From positions 1-35,076 of the forward strand of contig VGDM01000024.1 in the NCBI GenBank assembly GCA_016869715.1: 35,076 nt of DNA. The letters run 5' to 3'. The notes under the pieces are model-generated. The model was given only the letters and a program-made list of their open reading frames with translations. It did not search any database and was not told where the DNA came from. The position numbers and the translations under genes are program-made. This DNA is from Alphaproteobacteria bacterium (GTDB taxonomy: Bacteria > Pseudomonadota > Alphaproteobacteria > Acetobacterales > Acetobacteraceae). Position 1 is the stretch's first letter. Every line of letters starts with the position of its first letter. Positions 1 to 10,240 of this stretch are shown here, in pieces.

Positions 1-2194
<2,194 letters not shown>

Positions 2195-2294
2195 GGTTGG
2201 TTACCCTTCCTCAAGCGCGCAGGCCTTGCGCGGCCGCGCTGAACGCGGCTTTAAAGCATGGAGTTTGTATGCGGTCCATTAGCGGGGGGCGGAT

Positions 2295-2903
2295 TTGGCG
2301 GCGGGGCAACCCATTTTGGATGTGCGGGAGCTTGCCTGCATCCGGGGCGACCGGGAAATCTTCGCTGGGCTGAGTTTCACCGTGCCCGCCGGTGGCGCGC
2401 TGCTGCTGACCGGCGCCAATGGCGCGGGAAAATCCAGCCTGCTCCGCGTGATTGCCGGGCTGCTGCCGGCGGCAGGTGGTGAGGTGCTGCTGGAAGGCGC
2501 GCCCGCCAGCACCGATCCTGCCGGTCATGCGCTCAGGCTCCGCTACATTTCCAGCCAGGATGCGCTGAAGCCGGCGCTAACAGTGGCCGAAAACCTGGCC
2601 TTTTACGCGGCACTTTGGGGGGGCCAAGTCACCCCCGCCCTGGAAGCGCTTGGCCTTGGTGCGCTGGCGTCCCTGCCGGGGCGTGTCTTGTCCACTGGGC
2701 AAAGGCGGCGCCTGGCCCTCGCGCGGCTTGGCTTGGCGCCGGTGCGGCTTTGGTTGCTGGATGAACCAAGCCTTGGGCTGGATGTGGCTTCCGTCGCGCG
2801 GCTTGGTGATTTGATGGCGCGCCACCGCGCCGGCGGCGGCGCAATTCTTGCCGCGACCCATCTGCCCTTGCCCCTGCCCGATGCGCGGGAGCTGAAACTA
2901 TGA
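2295..2903 (+). CDS. ccmA: Heme exporter ATP-binding protein CcmA
   Basis: ATPase subunit of the CcmAB(C) complex of cytochrome c maturation system I, which drives release of holo-CcmE at the inner membrane. The 202-residue length is normal for CcmA. Visible ABC motifs: Walker A GANGAGKS (40-47), signature LSTGQ (132-136), Walker B LWLLDEP (152-158), and switch His189 in AATHL. The frame is closed by TAG at 2280, so initiation must be at TTG 2295 (a G-rich stretch lies just upstream) or GTG 2322; TTG 2295 keeps the normal N-terminal strand. The stop overlaps the start of ccmB (ATGA), so the two are translationally coupled. A generic short ABC ATPase is possible, but the partner gene argues for CcmA. 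Confidence 0.9.
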   Translation: MAAGQPILDVRELACIRGDREIFAGLSFTVPAGGALLLTGANGAGKSSLLRVIAGLLPAAGGEVLLEGAPASTDPAGHALRLRYISSQDALKPALTVAENLAFYAALWGGQVTPALEALGLGALASLPGRVLSTGQRRRLALARLGLAPVRLWLLDEPSLGLDVASVARLGDLMARHRAGGGAILAATHLPLPLPDARELKL

Positions 2904-3574
2904 ACGCCAGCGTCTTCGGCGGGTTGCTCGCGGTGCTTGGGCGGGAATGGAAGCTCGCGCTCCGCCACCCTTCCGATACCTTGGCGGCCGTCTTGTTCTT
3001 CGTGTTGGTGGCGGCACTTTTCCCCTTTGGCGTCGGCCCGGCACCGGAAACCTTTTCGCGCCTTGCCCCCGGCGCCTTGCTGGCCGCTGCATTGCTCGCC
3101 GCGCTCTTGCCGCTTGATCGGCTATTCGGGGCGGAGGCTGAGGATGGCTCGCTTGATCAACTGTTGTTGTCGGGCCTGCCGCGCGGCGTGCTGGCGGCGG
3201 CCAAAGCGCTTGGCCATTGGCTGACCACCGGCGTGCCGCTGATTGCGGCGACCCCCATCGCGGCGGCGATGCTCAATCTGCCGGTGGAAGCCTGGGGGGT
3301 GGCGATGGCTGCACTTGCCTTGGCCACCGCGCTTTTGTCGCTGCTCGGCACTTTAGGTGCGGCACTGACACTTGGCGCCAGGCGCGGCGGCGTGCTGCTG
3401 CCCTTGCTGGTGTTGCCGCTTGCGATTCCAGCGGTGATCTTCGGCGCGGCAGCGATTGAAGCCGCCAGCGCGGGGCTTTCCGCCGCGCCCTTCCTGCTGC
3501 TGCTGGGCGCGGGGGTGTCCATTGCAGCGCCGCTCGCGCCACTCGCGGCAGGGGCAGCGCTCCAAAACGACTGA
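2900..3574 (+). CDS. ccmB: Heme exporter permease CcmB
   Basis: Integral membrane partner of CcmA in cytochrome c maturation. The 224-residue length matches the family. After a short cytoplasmic start (GREWKLALRHPSDTLA) there are about six hydrophobic segments, roughly residues 27-45, 50-70, 100-125, 130-155, 160-185 and 195-218. The typical CcmB stretch with F-G-A-E and DGSLDQLLLSGLP follows the second segment. It starts inside the ccmA stop codon (ATGA). CcmB is normally followed by ccmC, but here a 44-nt palindrome comes directly after the stop and then a convergent, unrelated gene. Confidence 0.88.
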   Translation: MNASVFGGLLAVLGREWKLALRHPSDTLAAVLFFVLVAALFPFGVGPAPETFSRLAPGALLAAALLAALLPLDRLFGAEAEDGSLDQLLLSGLPRGVLAAAKALGHWLTTGVPLIAATPIAAAMLNLPVEAWGVAMAALALATALLSLLGTLGAALTLGARRGGVLLPLLVLPLAIPAVIFGAAAIEAASAGLSAAPFLLLLGAGVSIAAPLAPLAAGAALQND

Positions 3575-3618
3575 GCATTTTCAAGCCAAGCGGAATCGCT
3601 TGGCCGCTCGGAAAATGC
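3575..3618. repeat. 44-nt palindromic repeat, copy A
   Basis: It begins immediately after the ccmB stop. Outer arms GCATTTTC (3575-3582) and GAAAATGC (3611-3618) are perfect inverted repeats. The inner stem is CCAAGCG (3586-3592) and CGCTTGG (3597-3603) around the loop GAAT. The reverse complement of 10131-10174 matches at 38 of 44 positions. It lies between convergent genes, so it could cap both transcripts, but it has no T tract. This is a REP-like dispersed element by structure; the class is inferred. Confidence 0.75.
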
Positions 3619-3631
3619 GATCAAACGGCTT

Positions 3632-4516
3632 TTAGGCCGGCGGCATGGCCCAAACTGCGGCCTCATTCCCAGCGGCGTAATAATTATTGGTTATCGCCGC
3701 ATTGCGATTGACCAGCGGGCGCATGAAAAGCGGGTGCTTCATGCTGCGGATTTCATGTTCCACTTCAAACAGCACGCGGCCATCATTCGGGTCCACCACC
3801 TTGATGAAGCGGTATTGATGCGCGCTGTCTTCCCGCGAAATCAGGCCGCGTTCATTGAGCCGATTGTAGATTCCGCCAAAATCCACGAAGGCCAATTGAA
3901 TATGATGGCCGTCAAAGGCGGGTTGCGGCTTGTCGGTTTCGCGGAAGATCAGGAATTGCTCCCGCGCCACGCGCACATAAAGCGCGCCATCGCGCATCGC
4001 GGTGCTGGTGCCGATCATCTGTTCATAAAACCGCGCCATGCCAGGCAGCGTGCCGCGGGCGACATCAAGCTCAACATAGGGCATGCCGAGCGTGATGCGG
4101 CCAAGCCTATCCGCATCCGGCGCATGGCAGCGCATGCGATTGCCCCAGGGGCAGGTCACGTCGATATGACCTTCGGCTTCGGTGAAGCTGTATTGCGTGC
4201 CTTCCAGCCAGCGCCGCGCACGATCCAAGCGATGCAATAGCTGCGCGCGATCTGGCAGCACCAGGCCCACCGTGCCGCGTAACACCTGCGCCGGGCCGGT
4301 CGGCAAATGGAATTGGCTGATGCCGACATTGGCCCACATATTGTCAATGCCCGTCATCAGATATGGGTCACGTGTCAGGCCAAGTGCGCTGATGTAGAAC
4401 GCCGTCGCCTTCAACTGATCCGGCACTTGCAGATTGACATGCTGCAATTCGACAACATTGCCGAGAGATTCCTCGGTCCGGTCCCAGGGGCAGGCGAGTT
4501 TCGGGGTGCCATCCAT
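3632..4516 (-). CDS. Two-domain VOC (glyoxalase/dioxygenase superfamily) protein
   Basis: A 294-residue protein with two tandem vicinal-oxygen-chelate modules. Module 1 is about residues 20-135 and begins VVELQHVNLQVPD with candidate metal ligand His26, then FYISALGLTRDPYLM. Module 2 is about residues 143-265, with HHIQLAFVDF and the C-terminal strand RVLFEVEHEI offering His and Glu ligands. This layout resembles extradiol ring-cleaving dioxygenases and glyoxalase-like enzymes, but the substrate is not readable. It is last in a run of six minus-strand genes, 41 nt after the broken serine hydrolase. The start is ATG 4516. The symbol is left blank because the subfamily is unknown. Confidence 0.8.
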   Translation of the reverse strand: MDGTPKLACPWDRTEESLGNVVELQHVNLQVPDQLKATAFYISALGLTRDPYLMTGIDNMWANVGISQFHLPTGPAQVLRGTVGLVLPDRAQLLHRLDRARRWLEGTQYSFTEAEGHIDVTCPWGNRMRCHAPDADRLGRITLGMPYVELDVARGTLPGMARFYEQMIGTSTAMRDGALYVRVAREQFLIFRETDKPQPAFDGHHIQLAFVDFGGIYNRLNERGLISREDSAHQYRFIKVVDPNDGRVLFEVEHEIRSMKHPLFMRPLVNRNAAITNNYYAAGNEAAVWAMPPA

Positions 4517-4557
4517 TGTTTCGCTCCGTTTGCTTGTTTGCGCAGGCTTGGTCCGCC

Positions 4558-5868
4558 TCAGCGGCGGCTTTCCACCATTGCGCCATAAACCAGGTTCTTG
4601 AACAACATCCGCGTATGGCCGCGGCGCGAAGGGCCTTGGGCCATGAACACCGCGACCAGCCCCTCGGCGCGGTCAATGGTGAAGGAAGTGCCCCAGGCGC
4701 CAGCCCACATGGCATCGCCCGTGCTGCCGGGCGCGACCCCCAACCCATCCTGCAAGCGCACCCCAAAGCCAAGGCCAAAGCCATAGCCGGGGCCTGTCGA
4801 GGCCTCCGGCGTGCCGCCCATGCCCTGGATGTGGTTGGACAGCATGTAATTCACCATGGGCGCGGAAAGGTAGCGCCGGCCACCATAAATGCCGCCATTG
4901 GCGACCATTTGCGCAAAGCGGATGTAATCCCCGGCGGTGGAGACCAATCCGGCACCGCCCTTGAAATAGGATCGTCCGGCTTCGTTCTCCATGATCCGAT
5001 AGGCACGCCACATGCGCGCTTTCAGCGGGTCGCTATCCAGCGCCTCGGCCAGACGGTCGCGCTTTTCAGCCGGCACGAACCAGGCGGTATCCTTCATGCC
5101 AAGCGGGCCGGTGATGCGCTGCACGAAGAAGCGATCAAGCGGCATGCCCGCCACGCGTTCCACCAGCAGGCCCAGCACATCTGTTGCAACCGAATAATGG
5201 AACATGGTACCAGGTTGATGCGCAAGCGGTATGGTGGCCAGGCGGCGCAGCATCTCATCGCCCGTCATTGGCGCATCGGCGGCAGCGATATTGAGGCTGT
5301 TATACATCTCCCGCATGCGGGCTGATGGCGCGCTATCGGCATAGACAAAGCCAGCAGAATGCCGGAGCAAATCCTGAACACGAGGCTGGCGGCTTGGCGC
5401 GACATCCTCAGTGGGCTGACCGTCTCGGCGTAATTCAACTTTAAGATTGGCCAATTCGGGCAGGAAATCCGCGATAGGATCGGAAAGCTTCATCTTGCCT
5501 TCCTCAACCAGCATCATCGCCGCGACCGAGGTGATGGGCTTGGTCATGGAAGCCTGCAGAAAAATGGAATCGCGGCGCATCGGCTTGGTGCGCGCGGCAT
5601 CCTGATGGCCATAGACTTCGAAATGCACCATCTACCCACCGCGGGCGATGATGGCGACACAACAAGGATAGGAACCGCGCGCGGCTTCGGCCATGAGCGC
5701 CGGTTCAAAGGCTTTCAGGCGCTGGCGTGAGAAGCCGCGGACCAATTCGGGCGGGCGGGGTGGGCGCGGCGGCGCCTCGGTGGCTTGTTGCGCCATGGCT
5801 GGGCTGGAAAGGCCCAGGGCGGAGAGGCCAAGCGCAAACGTCGCGCGGCGGGAAGCGGCAGGCTGCAT
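4558..5868 (-). pseudogene. Serine beta-lactamase-like hydrolase, interrupted by in-frame amber codon
   Basis: Class C beta-lactamase/esterase family, normally an exported serine hydrolase. The reading frame is continuous from 5868 to 4558 except for TAG at 5632-5634 (codon 79); readthrough gives about 436 residues. The N-terminal piece carries a signal peptide with an RR pair (ASRRATFALGLSALGLSSPAMAQQA). The downstream piece carries the catalytic SxxK as SMTK (Ser107, Lys110), the YSV motif at 225-227, GGAGLVSTAGDYIRFAQ, and AGAWGTSFTID near the end. ATG 5868 is preferred because AAGGAGG sits about 7 nt upstream; ATG 5874 is too close. An ATG follows the stop directly (TAG-ATG), so restart could make a 357-residue protein without a signal peptide. 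A sequencing error remains possible. Confidence 0.82.
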
Positions 5869-5885
5869 GATCATTTCCTCCTTGG

Positions 5886-5908
5886 GCGGCCTGGAAAGGC
5901 CGCTCTTT
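5886..5908 (+). terminator. Hairpin with T tract, plus-strand orientation
   Basis: GCGGCC (5886-5891), loop TGGAAA, GGCCGC (5898-5903), followed by TCTTTTT. It has the form of an intrinsic terminator reading left to right, yet the flanking genes all run right to left. On the minus strand it is a stem just ahead of the hydrolase Shine-Dalgarno sequence. It may block antisense transcription or shape the leader. The structure is clear; the role is inferred. Confidence 0.4.
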
Positions 5909-5934
5909 TTGAAGGAAAGGCTAGATCAGTTTGC

Positions 5935-5955
5935 GCAAGGCTGAAAGCGCCTTGC
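5935..5955 (-). other. Stem-loop just after the lyase stop codon
   Basis: GCAAGGC (5935-5941) and GCCTTGC (5949-5955) form a perfect 7-bp stem with a 7-nt loop, directly downstream of the minus-strand lyase gene that ends at 5957. No T tract follows, so it is a weak terminator or an mRNA 3'-end-protecting stem at best. Confidence 0.35.
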
Positions 5956-5956
5956 C

Positions 5957-6919
5957 CTATTCCGCAGCCTTGGGCGCATAGCCAAGGCCGCCTTGGTATT
6001 TTTCGGCCGCGTCCGCGGGCAGGAATTCGGCTTCCATTTCGCGGATGCGGTCAAAGCCGGCGAAGCCATGCAGATTGCCCATGGGGTGCTGCTTGAAGCG
6101 CGCATCATAGGCGGCTTCGGCCATGGGGCCTGCGGCCTTTAGCGTGGTCGCGAAATCATGGATGGCCATGATGGTGGCGCGCATCGCCGCCCCCGGCAGG
6201 ATGCAGGCACGAATGCCAATCGCGGCCATTTCTTCCGCTGTGAAGCGGGGCGAAATCCCTGTCATATTATAAAAGACCGGGCCTTTTACCGCCTTGCAGA
6301 TATGGGCCACTTCTTCCTTGTCCTTCGGGCCTTCCACGAAGGCGAGGTCCGCACCCGCTTCCAAAAACGCATTGGCGCGGGTGATGGCTTCTTCCATGGA
6401 ACCGCCATGCGCGCCGCGCGCATCGGTGCGCGCGATGATCACAAAATCAGGGTCCAGCGCATCGCGGGTTTTGCAAGCAGCGCGGATTTTCAGCACCGCC
6501 TCATCCCGCGCAATCACTTCTCGTCCTGCCACATGGCCGCAGCGCTTGGGCGCCACCTGGTCTTCCAGATGCATGCCCGCCACGCCGGCACGGATATATT
6601 CTTCCACCGTGCGCACCACATTGATGGCATTGCCGAAGCCCGTATCGGCATCAGCAATCAGCGGCGCGCGCACGGCACAGGCGATAAGCTTCGCATTCAG
6701 CGCCATTTCAGTCAGCGTAATCAGCCCCGCATCCGGCAGGCCCAGCAGGTTCAGCGAGGTGCCATAGCCCGACATGTAAAGTGCCGGAAAACCCGCATGT
6801 TCCAGAATGCGGGCCGACATGGCGTTGAAGCAGCCCGGCAGGATCAGCGGTGCGGGTTCGTGCAGAAGCGCGCGCAAGCGTGTGGTGGCGCGGGCGGGGC
6901 TGGCTTGACCAAGGCGCAT
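5957..6919 (-). CDS. Isocitrate lyase/PEP mutase family lyase
   Basis: A 320-residue TIM-barrel enzyme of the ICL/PEP-mutase superfamily. Metal-site motif DADTGFG is at 90-96, LEDQ at 118-121, and the catalytic loop KRCGH contains Cys127. That cysteine marks C-C bond lyases (methylisocitrate lyase, 2,3-dimethylmalate lyase, oxaloacetate hydrolase-like) rather than phosphonomutases. Likely chemistry is retro-aldol cleavage of a 2-hydroxy dicarboxylate with Mg2+. The start at ATG 6919 is chosen because AAGGAAA lies about 8 nt upstream and family homology begins there; longer starts reach into the nitroreductase gene. It follows the nitroreductase by 11 nt. The exact substrate is unknown. Confidence 0.85.
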   Translation of the reverse strand: MRLGQASPARATTRLRALLHEPAPLILPGCFNAMSARILEHAGFPALYMSGYGTSLNLLGLPDAGLITLTEMALNAKLIACAVRAPLIADADTGFGNAINVVRTVEEYIRAGVAGMHLEDQVAPKRCGHVAGREVIARDEAVLKIRAACKTRDALDPDFVIIARTDARGAHGGSMEEAITRANAFLEAGADLAFVEGPKDKEEVAHICKAVKGPVFYNMTGISPRFTAEEMAAIGIRACILPGAAMRATIMAIHDFATTLKAAGPMAEAAYDARFKQHPMGNLHGFAGFDRIREMEAEFLPADAAEKYQGGLGYAPKAAE

Positions 6920-6930
6920 CGGTGTTTTCC

Positions 6931-7761
6931 TTATTTCAGCGGGAAGCCGAGGGAACGCAGCGCCGCCTTCAGCCCATCCCGTCCACGCAGCGCGCCAATG
7001 GTGCCGATGCGCGAAATCACGCGCTGAGACCAATTATCCGCGGCCATCTCATAACGCTTGGAATAATCAGCGAGCTTTTCATCATAGGCCGCGCGGAGCG
7101 TTTGTTCCTTGGCGGCGGAATAGGTTTCGTGATGCAGCACCGCTTCCTGCGACAAGCGCGGCTTCACCGCACTTTCCTTGCCGGGCGCGGCGTAGCCCAC
7201 GCAAAGGCCAAAGACCGGCGCCGCACCTGGCGGTAGGCCGAGCATGGCGGCAACGCGCGGCACATCATTGCGCAGCGCGCCGATATAAACCGTGGCAAGG
7301 CCCAAGCTTTCCGCCGCCACCACCGCGTTTTGCGCGGCCAACCCCGCATCAATCGCTGCCACCAGGAAGGTTTCAAGGTAAGGCATGCCGGCCAGCGCGA
7401 CACCTTCCTGTTCGCCCAGGCGTTCATTGCGCGACACATCGGCGATGAAGACCATGAAGATCGGGCATTGTTCGATATGCTTCTGCCCGCCCGCAATCGC
7501 CGCCAGCGCCTTGCGCTTTTCCGGATCGTTTACCGAAACCGCGGACCAGGTCTGCAAATTGGAAGATGTCGCCGCCGATTGTGCCGCTGCCATCAGCATT
7601 TCCAGCGTACCGGCGGGCAGCGCATCCGGCCGATAGCCGCGCACGGAACGGTGCGAGAGCAGCAGCGAAATCGTCTCATTCCACGGGCCTGGCTTGGGTT
7701 CGGCGCCGGCGCCGTAACGCGCTGTCAGGGCGGCTGGGGCCGGCAATTGCATGCCATCCAT
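6931..7761 (-). CDS. Nitroreductase family NAD(P)H-dependent flavin oxidoreductase
   Basis: A 276-residue FMN-dependent oxidoreductase of the NfsA-like nitroreductase fold. The N-terminal flavin-phosphate motif is visible as SHRSVRGYRPD, followed by AAAQSAATSSNLQTWS, as in the SSN-type phosphate-binding loop of this family. AAQNAVVAAESLGLATVYIG (residues about 145-164) and FGLCVGYA are further core motifs, and the C-terminus is basic. It reduces quinones, nitro compounds or free flavin; a role as flavin reductase for the neighbouring monooxygenase is only an idea. The ATG at 7761 has AAAGGAA upstream. It lies 56 nt after the monooxygenase gene, on the same strand. Confidence 0.85.
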   Translation of the reverse strand: MDGMQLPAPAALTARYGAGAEPKPGPWNETISLLLSHRSVRGYRPDALPAGTLEMLMAAAQSAATSSNLQTWSAVSVNDPEKRKALAAIAGGQKHIEQCPIFMVFIADVSRNERLGEQEGVALAGMPYLETFLVAAIDAGLAAQNAVVAAESLGLATVYIGALRNDVPRVAAMLGLPPGAAPVFGLCVGYAAPGKESAVKPRLSQEAVLHHETYSAAKEQTLRAAYDEKLADYSKRYEMAADNWSQRVISRIGTIGALRGRDGLKAALRSLGFPLK

Positions 7762-7817
7762 TTGGGTATTCCTTTGCGATGATGGGAAAGCCTAGGCCAG
7801 AATGGCGCGGTGGGAAA

Positions 7818-9173
7818 TCACCCTGCTTGACGCCACCCCGCCGCCGGGTGGGGTGCAGCCAGCAAAGGCCCGGCACCAAAGAGCTTTTCGCGGTAGCTCC
7901 CCGGCGCATAGCCGCGCTTATAACGCCCGCGTTCCTGCAAGGCCGGCACTAAAAGCCGCACCACATCTTCCAGGCATTCCGGCGTGACAGTGCGGGAGAG
8001 GTTGAAGCCATCCACATCCACCTGATCCACCCAGGCAATGACTTCCTCGGCCACTTCTTCAACAGACCCAACGATAGGCGGTTGGCGGCTGCCCAGCACC
8101 ATGCGGTCCATCAGCGCGCGTTTGGTCGCGCGCGGTGCGGCGGCACGCAGAGCTTCCACATTAGAACGAATGGCCTGGCTTTGCCCGGCCTCCGGCAATT
8201 CCTCATCCGGGCCAAACCGCGCCAGGTCAATGCCAAGCGAGGCCGAAGCATGCGCCAGCGCACCTTCAATGTTGGCGTGCTGGCGATATTCGGCAAGCTT
8301 CGCCTCAGCTTCGGCGCGCGTGCGGCCAATGATCAGCGTGGCGCCAACAAAAACAAGTATCGGGCGCGGTGCGGCGCGGGCGCGCAAATCGGCCACCAGC
8401 TTCGCGACATGCGGCTTAGGCCCGCCATTCACGAAGACGCATTCCGCATGGCGCGCGGCAAAACCCCGCCCGCGATCCGAAGCGCCGGCCTGATACAAAA
8501 CCGGCGTGCGTTGCGGGGATGGTTCCACCAAATGCGGCGCGTCCAGCCGATATTGCCGGCCTTCATGGCGAATGCGCTGCACGCGTGCGGGATCGGCATA
8601 GATGCCCGCCGCGCGGTCGCGCTTCACGGCATCAGCGGCCCAGGATTCCTCCCAGAGCCGATAGACGATTTCCATATATTCATCGGCCAGATCGTAGCGA
8701 TCATCATGCGCCATCTGCCGATCCAGCCCCATGGCGCGCGCGGCACTATCCAGATAGCCGGTCACGATATTCCAACCGATGCGCCCCTCAGTCAGGTGAT
8801 CCAGCGTCGAAAAACGCCGCGCCAGCAAGGCCGGGCTTTCCCAAGCGAGGTTACACGTCACGCCAAAGCCAAGATTGCGCGTGACGGCCGCCATCGCCGG
8901 CACCAGCAGCATGGGATCGAGCAGCGGCACCTGCACGGCATTCCTGATGGCCGCATCGCCATTCCCGCCATGCACATCATAAATCCCCAAGACATCCGCC
9001 AGAAACAGCCCATCAAACAGGCCTTCTTCCAGCAACCGCGCCAGCCCCATCCAGTAGTCAAGCGAGAGATAATCAGCCGAGCGATCCCTTGGGTGGCGCC
9101 ACATGCCCTGCTGGATATGGCCGACACAGGCCATGTCAAAAGCATTGAAGCGAATCTCGCGCGGTGCGGTCAC
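7818..9173 (-). CDS. LLM-class flavin-dependent monooxygenase, NtaA/SnaA/DszA family
   Basis: A 451-residue bacterial-luciferase-fold monooxygenase using reduced FMN and O2. Length and sequence fit the NtaA/SoxA/DszA branch: FNAFDMACVGHIQQGMW at the N-terminus, DYWMGLARLLEEGLFDGLFLAD, then WNIVTGYLDSAARAMGLD and HDDRYDLADEYMEIVYRLWE, and VLYQAGASDRGRGFAARHAE. Enzymes of this branch attack C-N or C-S bonds or similar small organics (nitrilotriacetate, EDTA, dibenzothiophene sulfone are known examples); the substrate here is not determinable. It starts with GTG 9173, which overlaps the thioesterase stop as GTGA, so the two are likely coupled. A two-component partner reductase would be needed. 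Confidence 0.88.
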   Translation of the reverse strand: MTAPREIRFNAFDMACVGHIQQGMWRHPRDRSADYLSLDYWMGLARLLEEGLFDGLFLADVLGIYDVHGGNGDAAIRNAVQVPLLDPMLLVPAMAAVTRNLGFGVTCNLAWESPALLARRFSTLDHLTEGRIGWNIVTGYLDSAARAMGLDRQMAHDDRYDLADEYMEIVYRLWEESWAADAVKRDRAAGIYADPARVQRIRHEGRQYRLDAPHLVEPSPQRTPVLYQAGASDRGRGFAARHAECVFVNGGPKPHVAKLVADLRARAAPRPILVFVGATLIIGRTRAEAEAKLAEYRQHANIEGALAHASASLGIDLARFGPDEELPEAGQSQAIRSNVEALRAAAPRATKRALMDRMVLGSRQPPIVGSVEEVAEEVIAWVDQVDVDGFNLSRTVTPECLEDVVRLLVPALQERGRYKRGYAPGSYREKLFGAGPLLAAPHPAAGWRQAG

Positions 9174-10063
9174 AGCCCAAGCCCCGGTACCAGCAAGCCT
9201 TCCAATAGGCGCCTTCGGTCCGGTGGGATGGCCACCGCCTTGCGTGCCATAAGATCAAAACTGACGCCCACCGCTTCCGCCGCCGCGACCGGCGCGCCAG
9301 ACACGCCATCATGCAGCACATGCGTCCAGGTGGTGGTTTTCTCGCCCAGCGCCCGCAGCCCGCTTCGGATGATCAGCAAATCCCCGATCCGCATCGGCTT
9401 CAGATACGCCAAGCGATATTCCAAGGCCGCGCTACCCAGCCCTTCTTCCCGCGCGCCGAGCTCCGCGCCCGGAAAGCGCAGATTGGGCACGCCATCCCAA
9501 ATGCGGGAGATCACCACATCCGGGCGCATCAGCCCGGCGCGATCACAATCCTCCGCCCGGATGGCGCCGATATAGGCATCGGTCAGGCCCATGGCGGCGG
9601 CGGCGCCGGCATCGGGCAGCGGGCGAATGGGATCAAACGGCAGGCCGCGCGGCCCGGCATGGGCGGGCAGCGCCACCGTGAGGCCTGCGAGCTTGCCCTC
9701 CAGCCCCGCCGGCAGGGGCAGCACTGCGCCCGAATGCGGGTCTCGCAGTTCAATATCCGAAACCAGCGCGGCGGAGGGCACCCCCGTGCCGCTATTCCTG
9801 ATTTCCACATAGGCGCGCAGCTGATCGCCGCGCCGCGCCACAACGCCACCGAAAATCGTGAAGGGAGTCCCCGCCGCCATTTCGCGCAAGAAGCGGATAT
9901 GCTGATCCACCGGCGTGAAAAAGCCGCGATCCGGCGTAATGCCGAGCGCCAGGCCAAGCCAGGCCAGCCCATCCCCCGCGCGGGCAAGGTAATGGCGCAC
10001 ATTCATATGCCCCATCACGTCGCATTCGCCGCTTTGCACGCTGCCCTTGCCGATCACGATCAT
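9170..10063 (-). CDS. Thioesterase family protein, two hot-dog domains
   Basis: A 297-residue protein with two tandem hot-dog folds. The first opens with GSVQSGECDVMGHMNVRHYL, the classic 4-hydroxybenzoyl-CoA thioesterase signature with its catalytic Asp (the D of CDVMGHMN). The second domain starts near residue 160 and includes LEYRLAYLKPMRIGDLL and TTTWTHVLHD. It probably hydrolyses an acyl-CoA thioester, though carnitine-CoA-type activities also occur in this architecture. It is the first gene of the minus-strand run and is coupled to the following monooxygenase by the GTGA overlap. ATG 10063 is the chosen start; its Shine-Dalgarno sequence is weak. Confidence 0.8.
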   Translation of the reverse strand: MIVIGKGSVQSGECDVMGHMNVRHYLARAGDGLAWLGLALGITPDRGFFTPVDQHIRFLREMAAGTPFTIFGGVVARRGDQLRAYVEIRNSGTGVPSAALVSDIELRDPHSGAVLPLPAGLEGKLAGLTVALPAHAGPRGLPFDPIRPLPDAGAAAAMGLTDAYIGAIRAEDCDRAGLMRPDVVISRIWDGVPNLRFPGAELGAREEGLGSAALEYRLAYLKPMRIGDLLIIRSGLRALGEKTTTWTHVLHDGVSGAPVAAAEAVGVSFDLMARKAVAIPPDRRRLLEGLLVPGLGL

Positions 10064-10130
10064 GGAATCACCCCTGGAACCGCCCGCAGAACACCCTGCC
10101 CGGCCTTTTCATGCAACCCAAGATTTGGTC

Positions 10131-10174
10131 GCATTTTCCGAGCCGCCAGGTGAGTCCACCTGGCTTGAAAATGC
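10131..10174. repeat. 44-nt palindromic repeat, copy B
   Basis: Inverted copy of the element at 3575-3618. Outer arms GCATTTTC (10131-10138) and GAAAATGC (10167-10174) are unchanged. The inner stem on the minus strand is CCAGGTG, loop GACT, CACCTGG. Relative to copy A the stem has one A-T to G-C and one C-G to T-A replacement, both compensated on the other side. It lies in the 177-nt divergent region between the thioesterase gene and the plus-strand monooxygenase gene. Confidence 0.75.
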
Positions 10175-10240
10175 TCCACCCCTTGAGCCCGCCGAAACTT
10201 CGGCGCAGCATGGTGCAAAGCAAAAGGAAGGAACCGCGCC

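Noticed and set aside
7831..7856. GC-rich inverted repeat CCACCC/GGGTGG
   Set aside because: It is within the C-terminal coding part of the monooxygenase and short stems like this are expected by chance at this GC content.
8082..9575. A 497-codon plus-strand open frame
   Set aside because: It is antisense to the NtaA-type monooxygenase and thioesterase genes and crosses both, with shadow-like composition.
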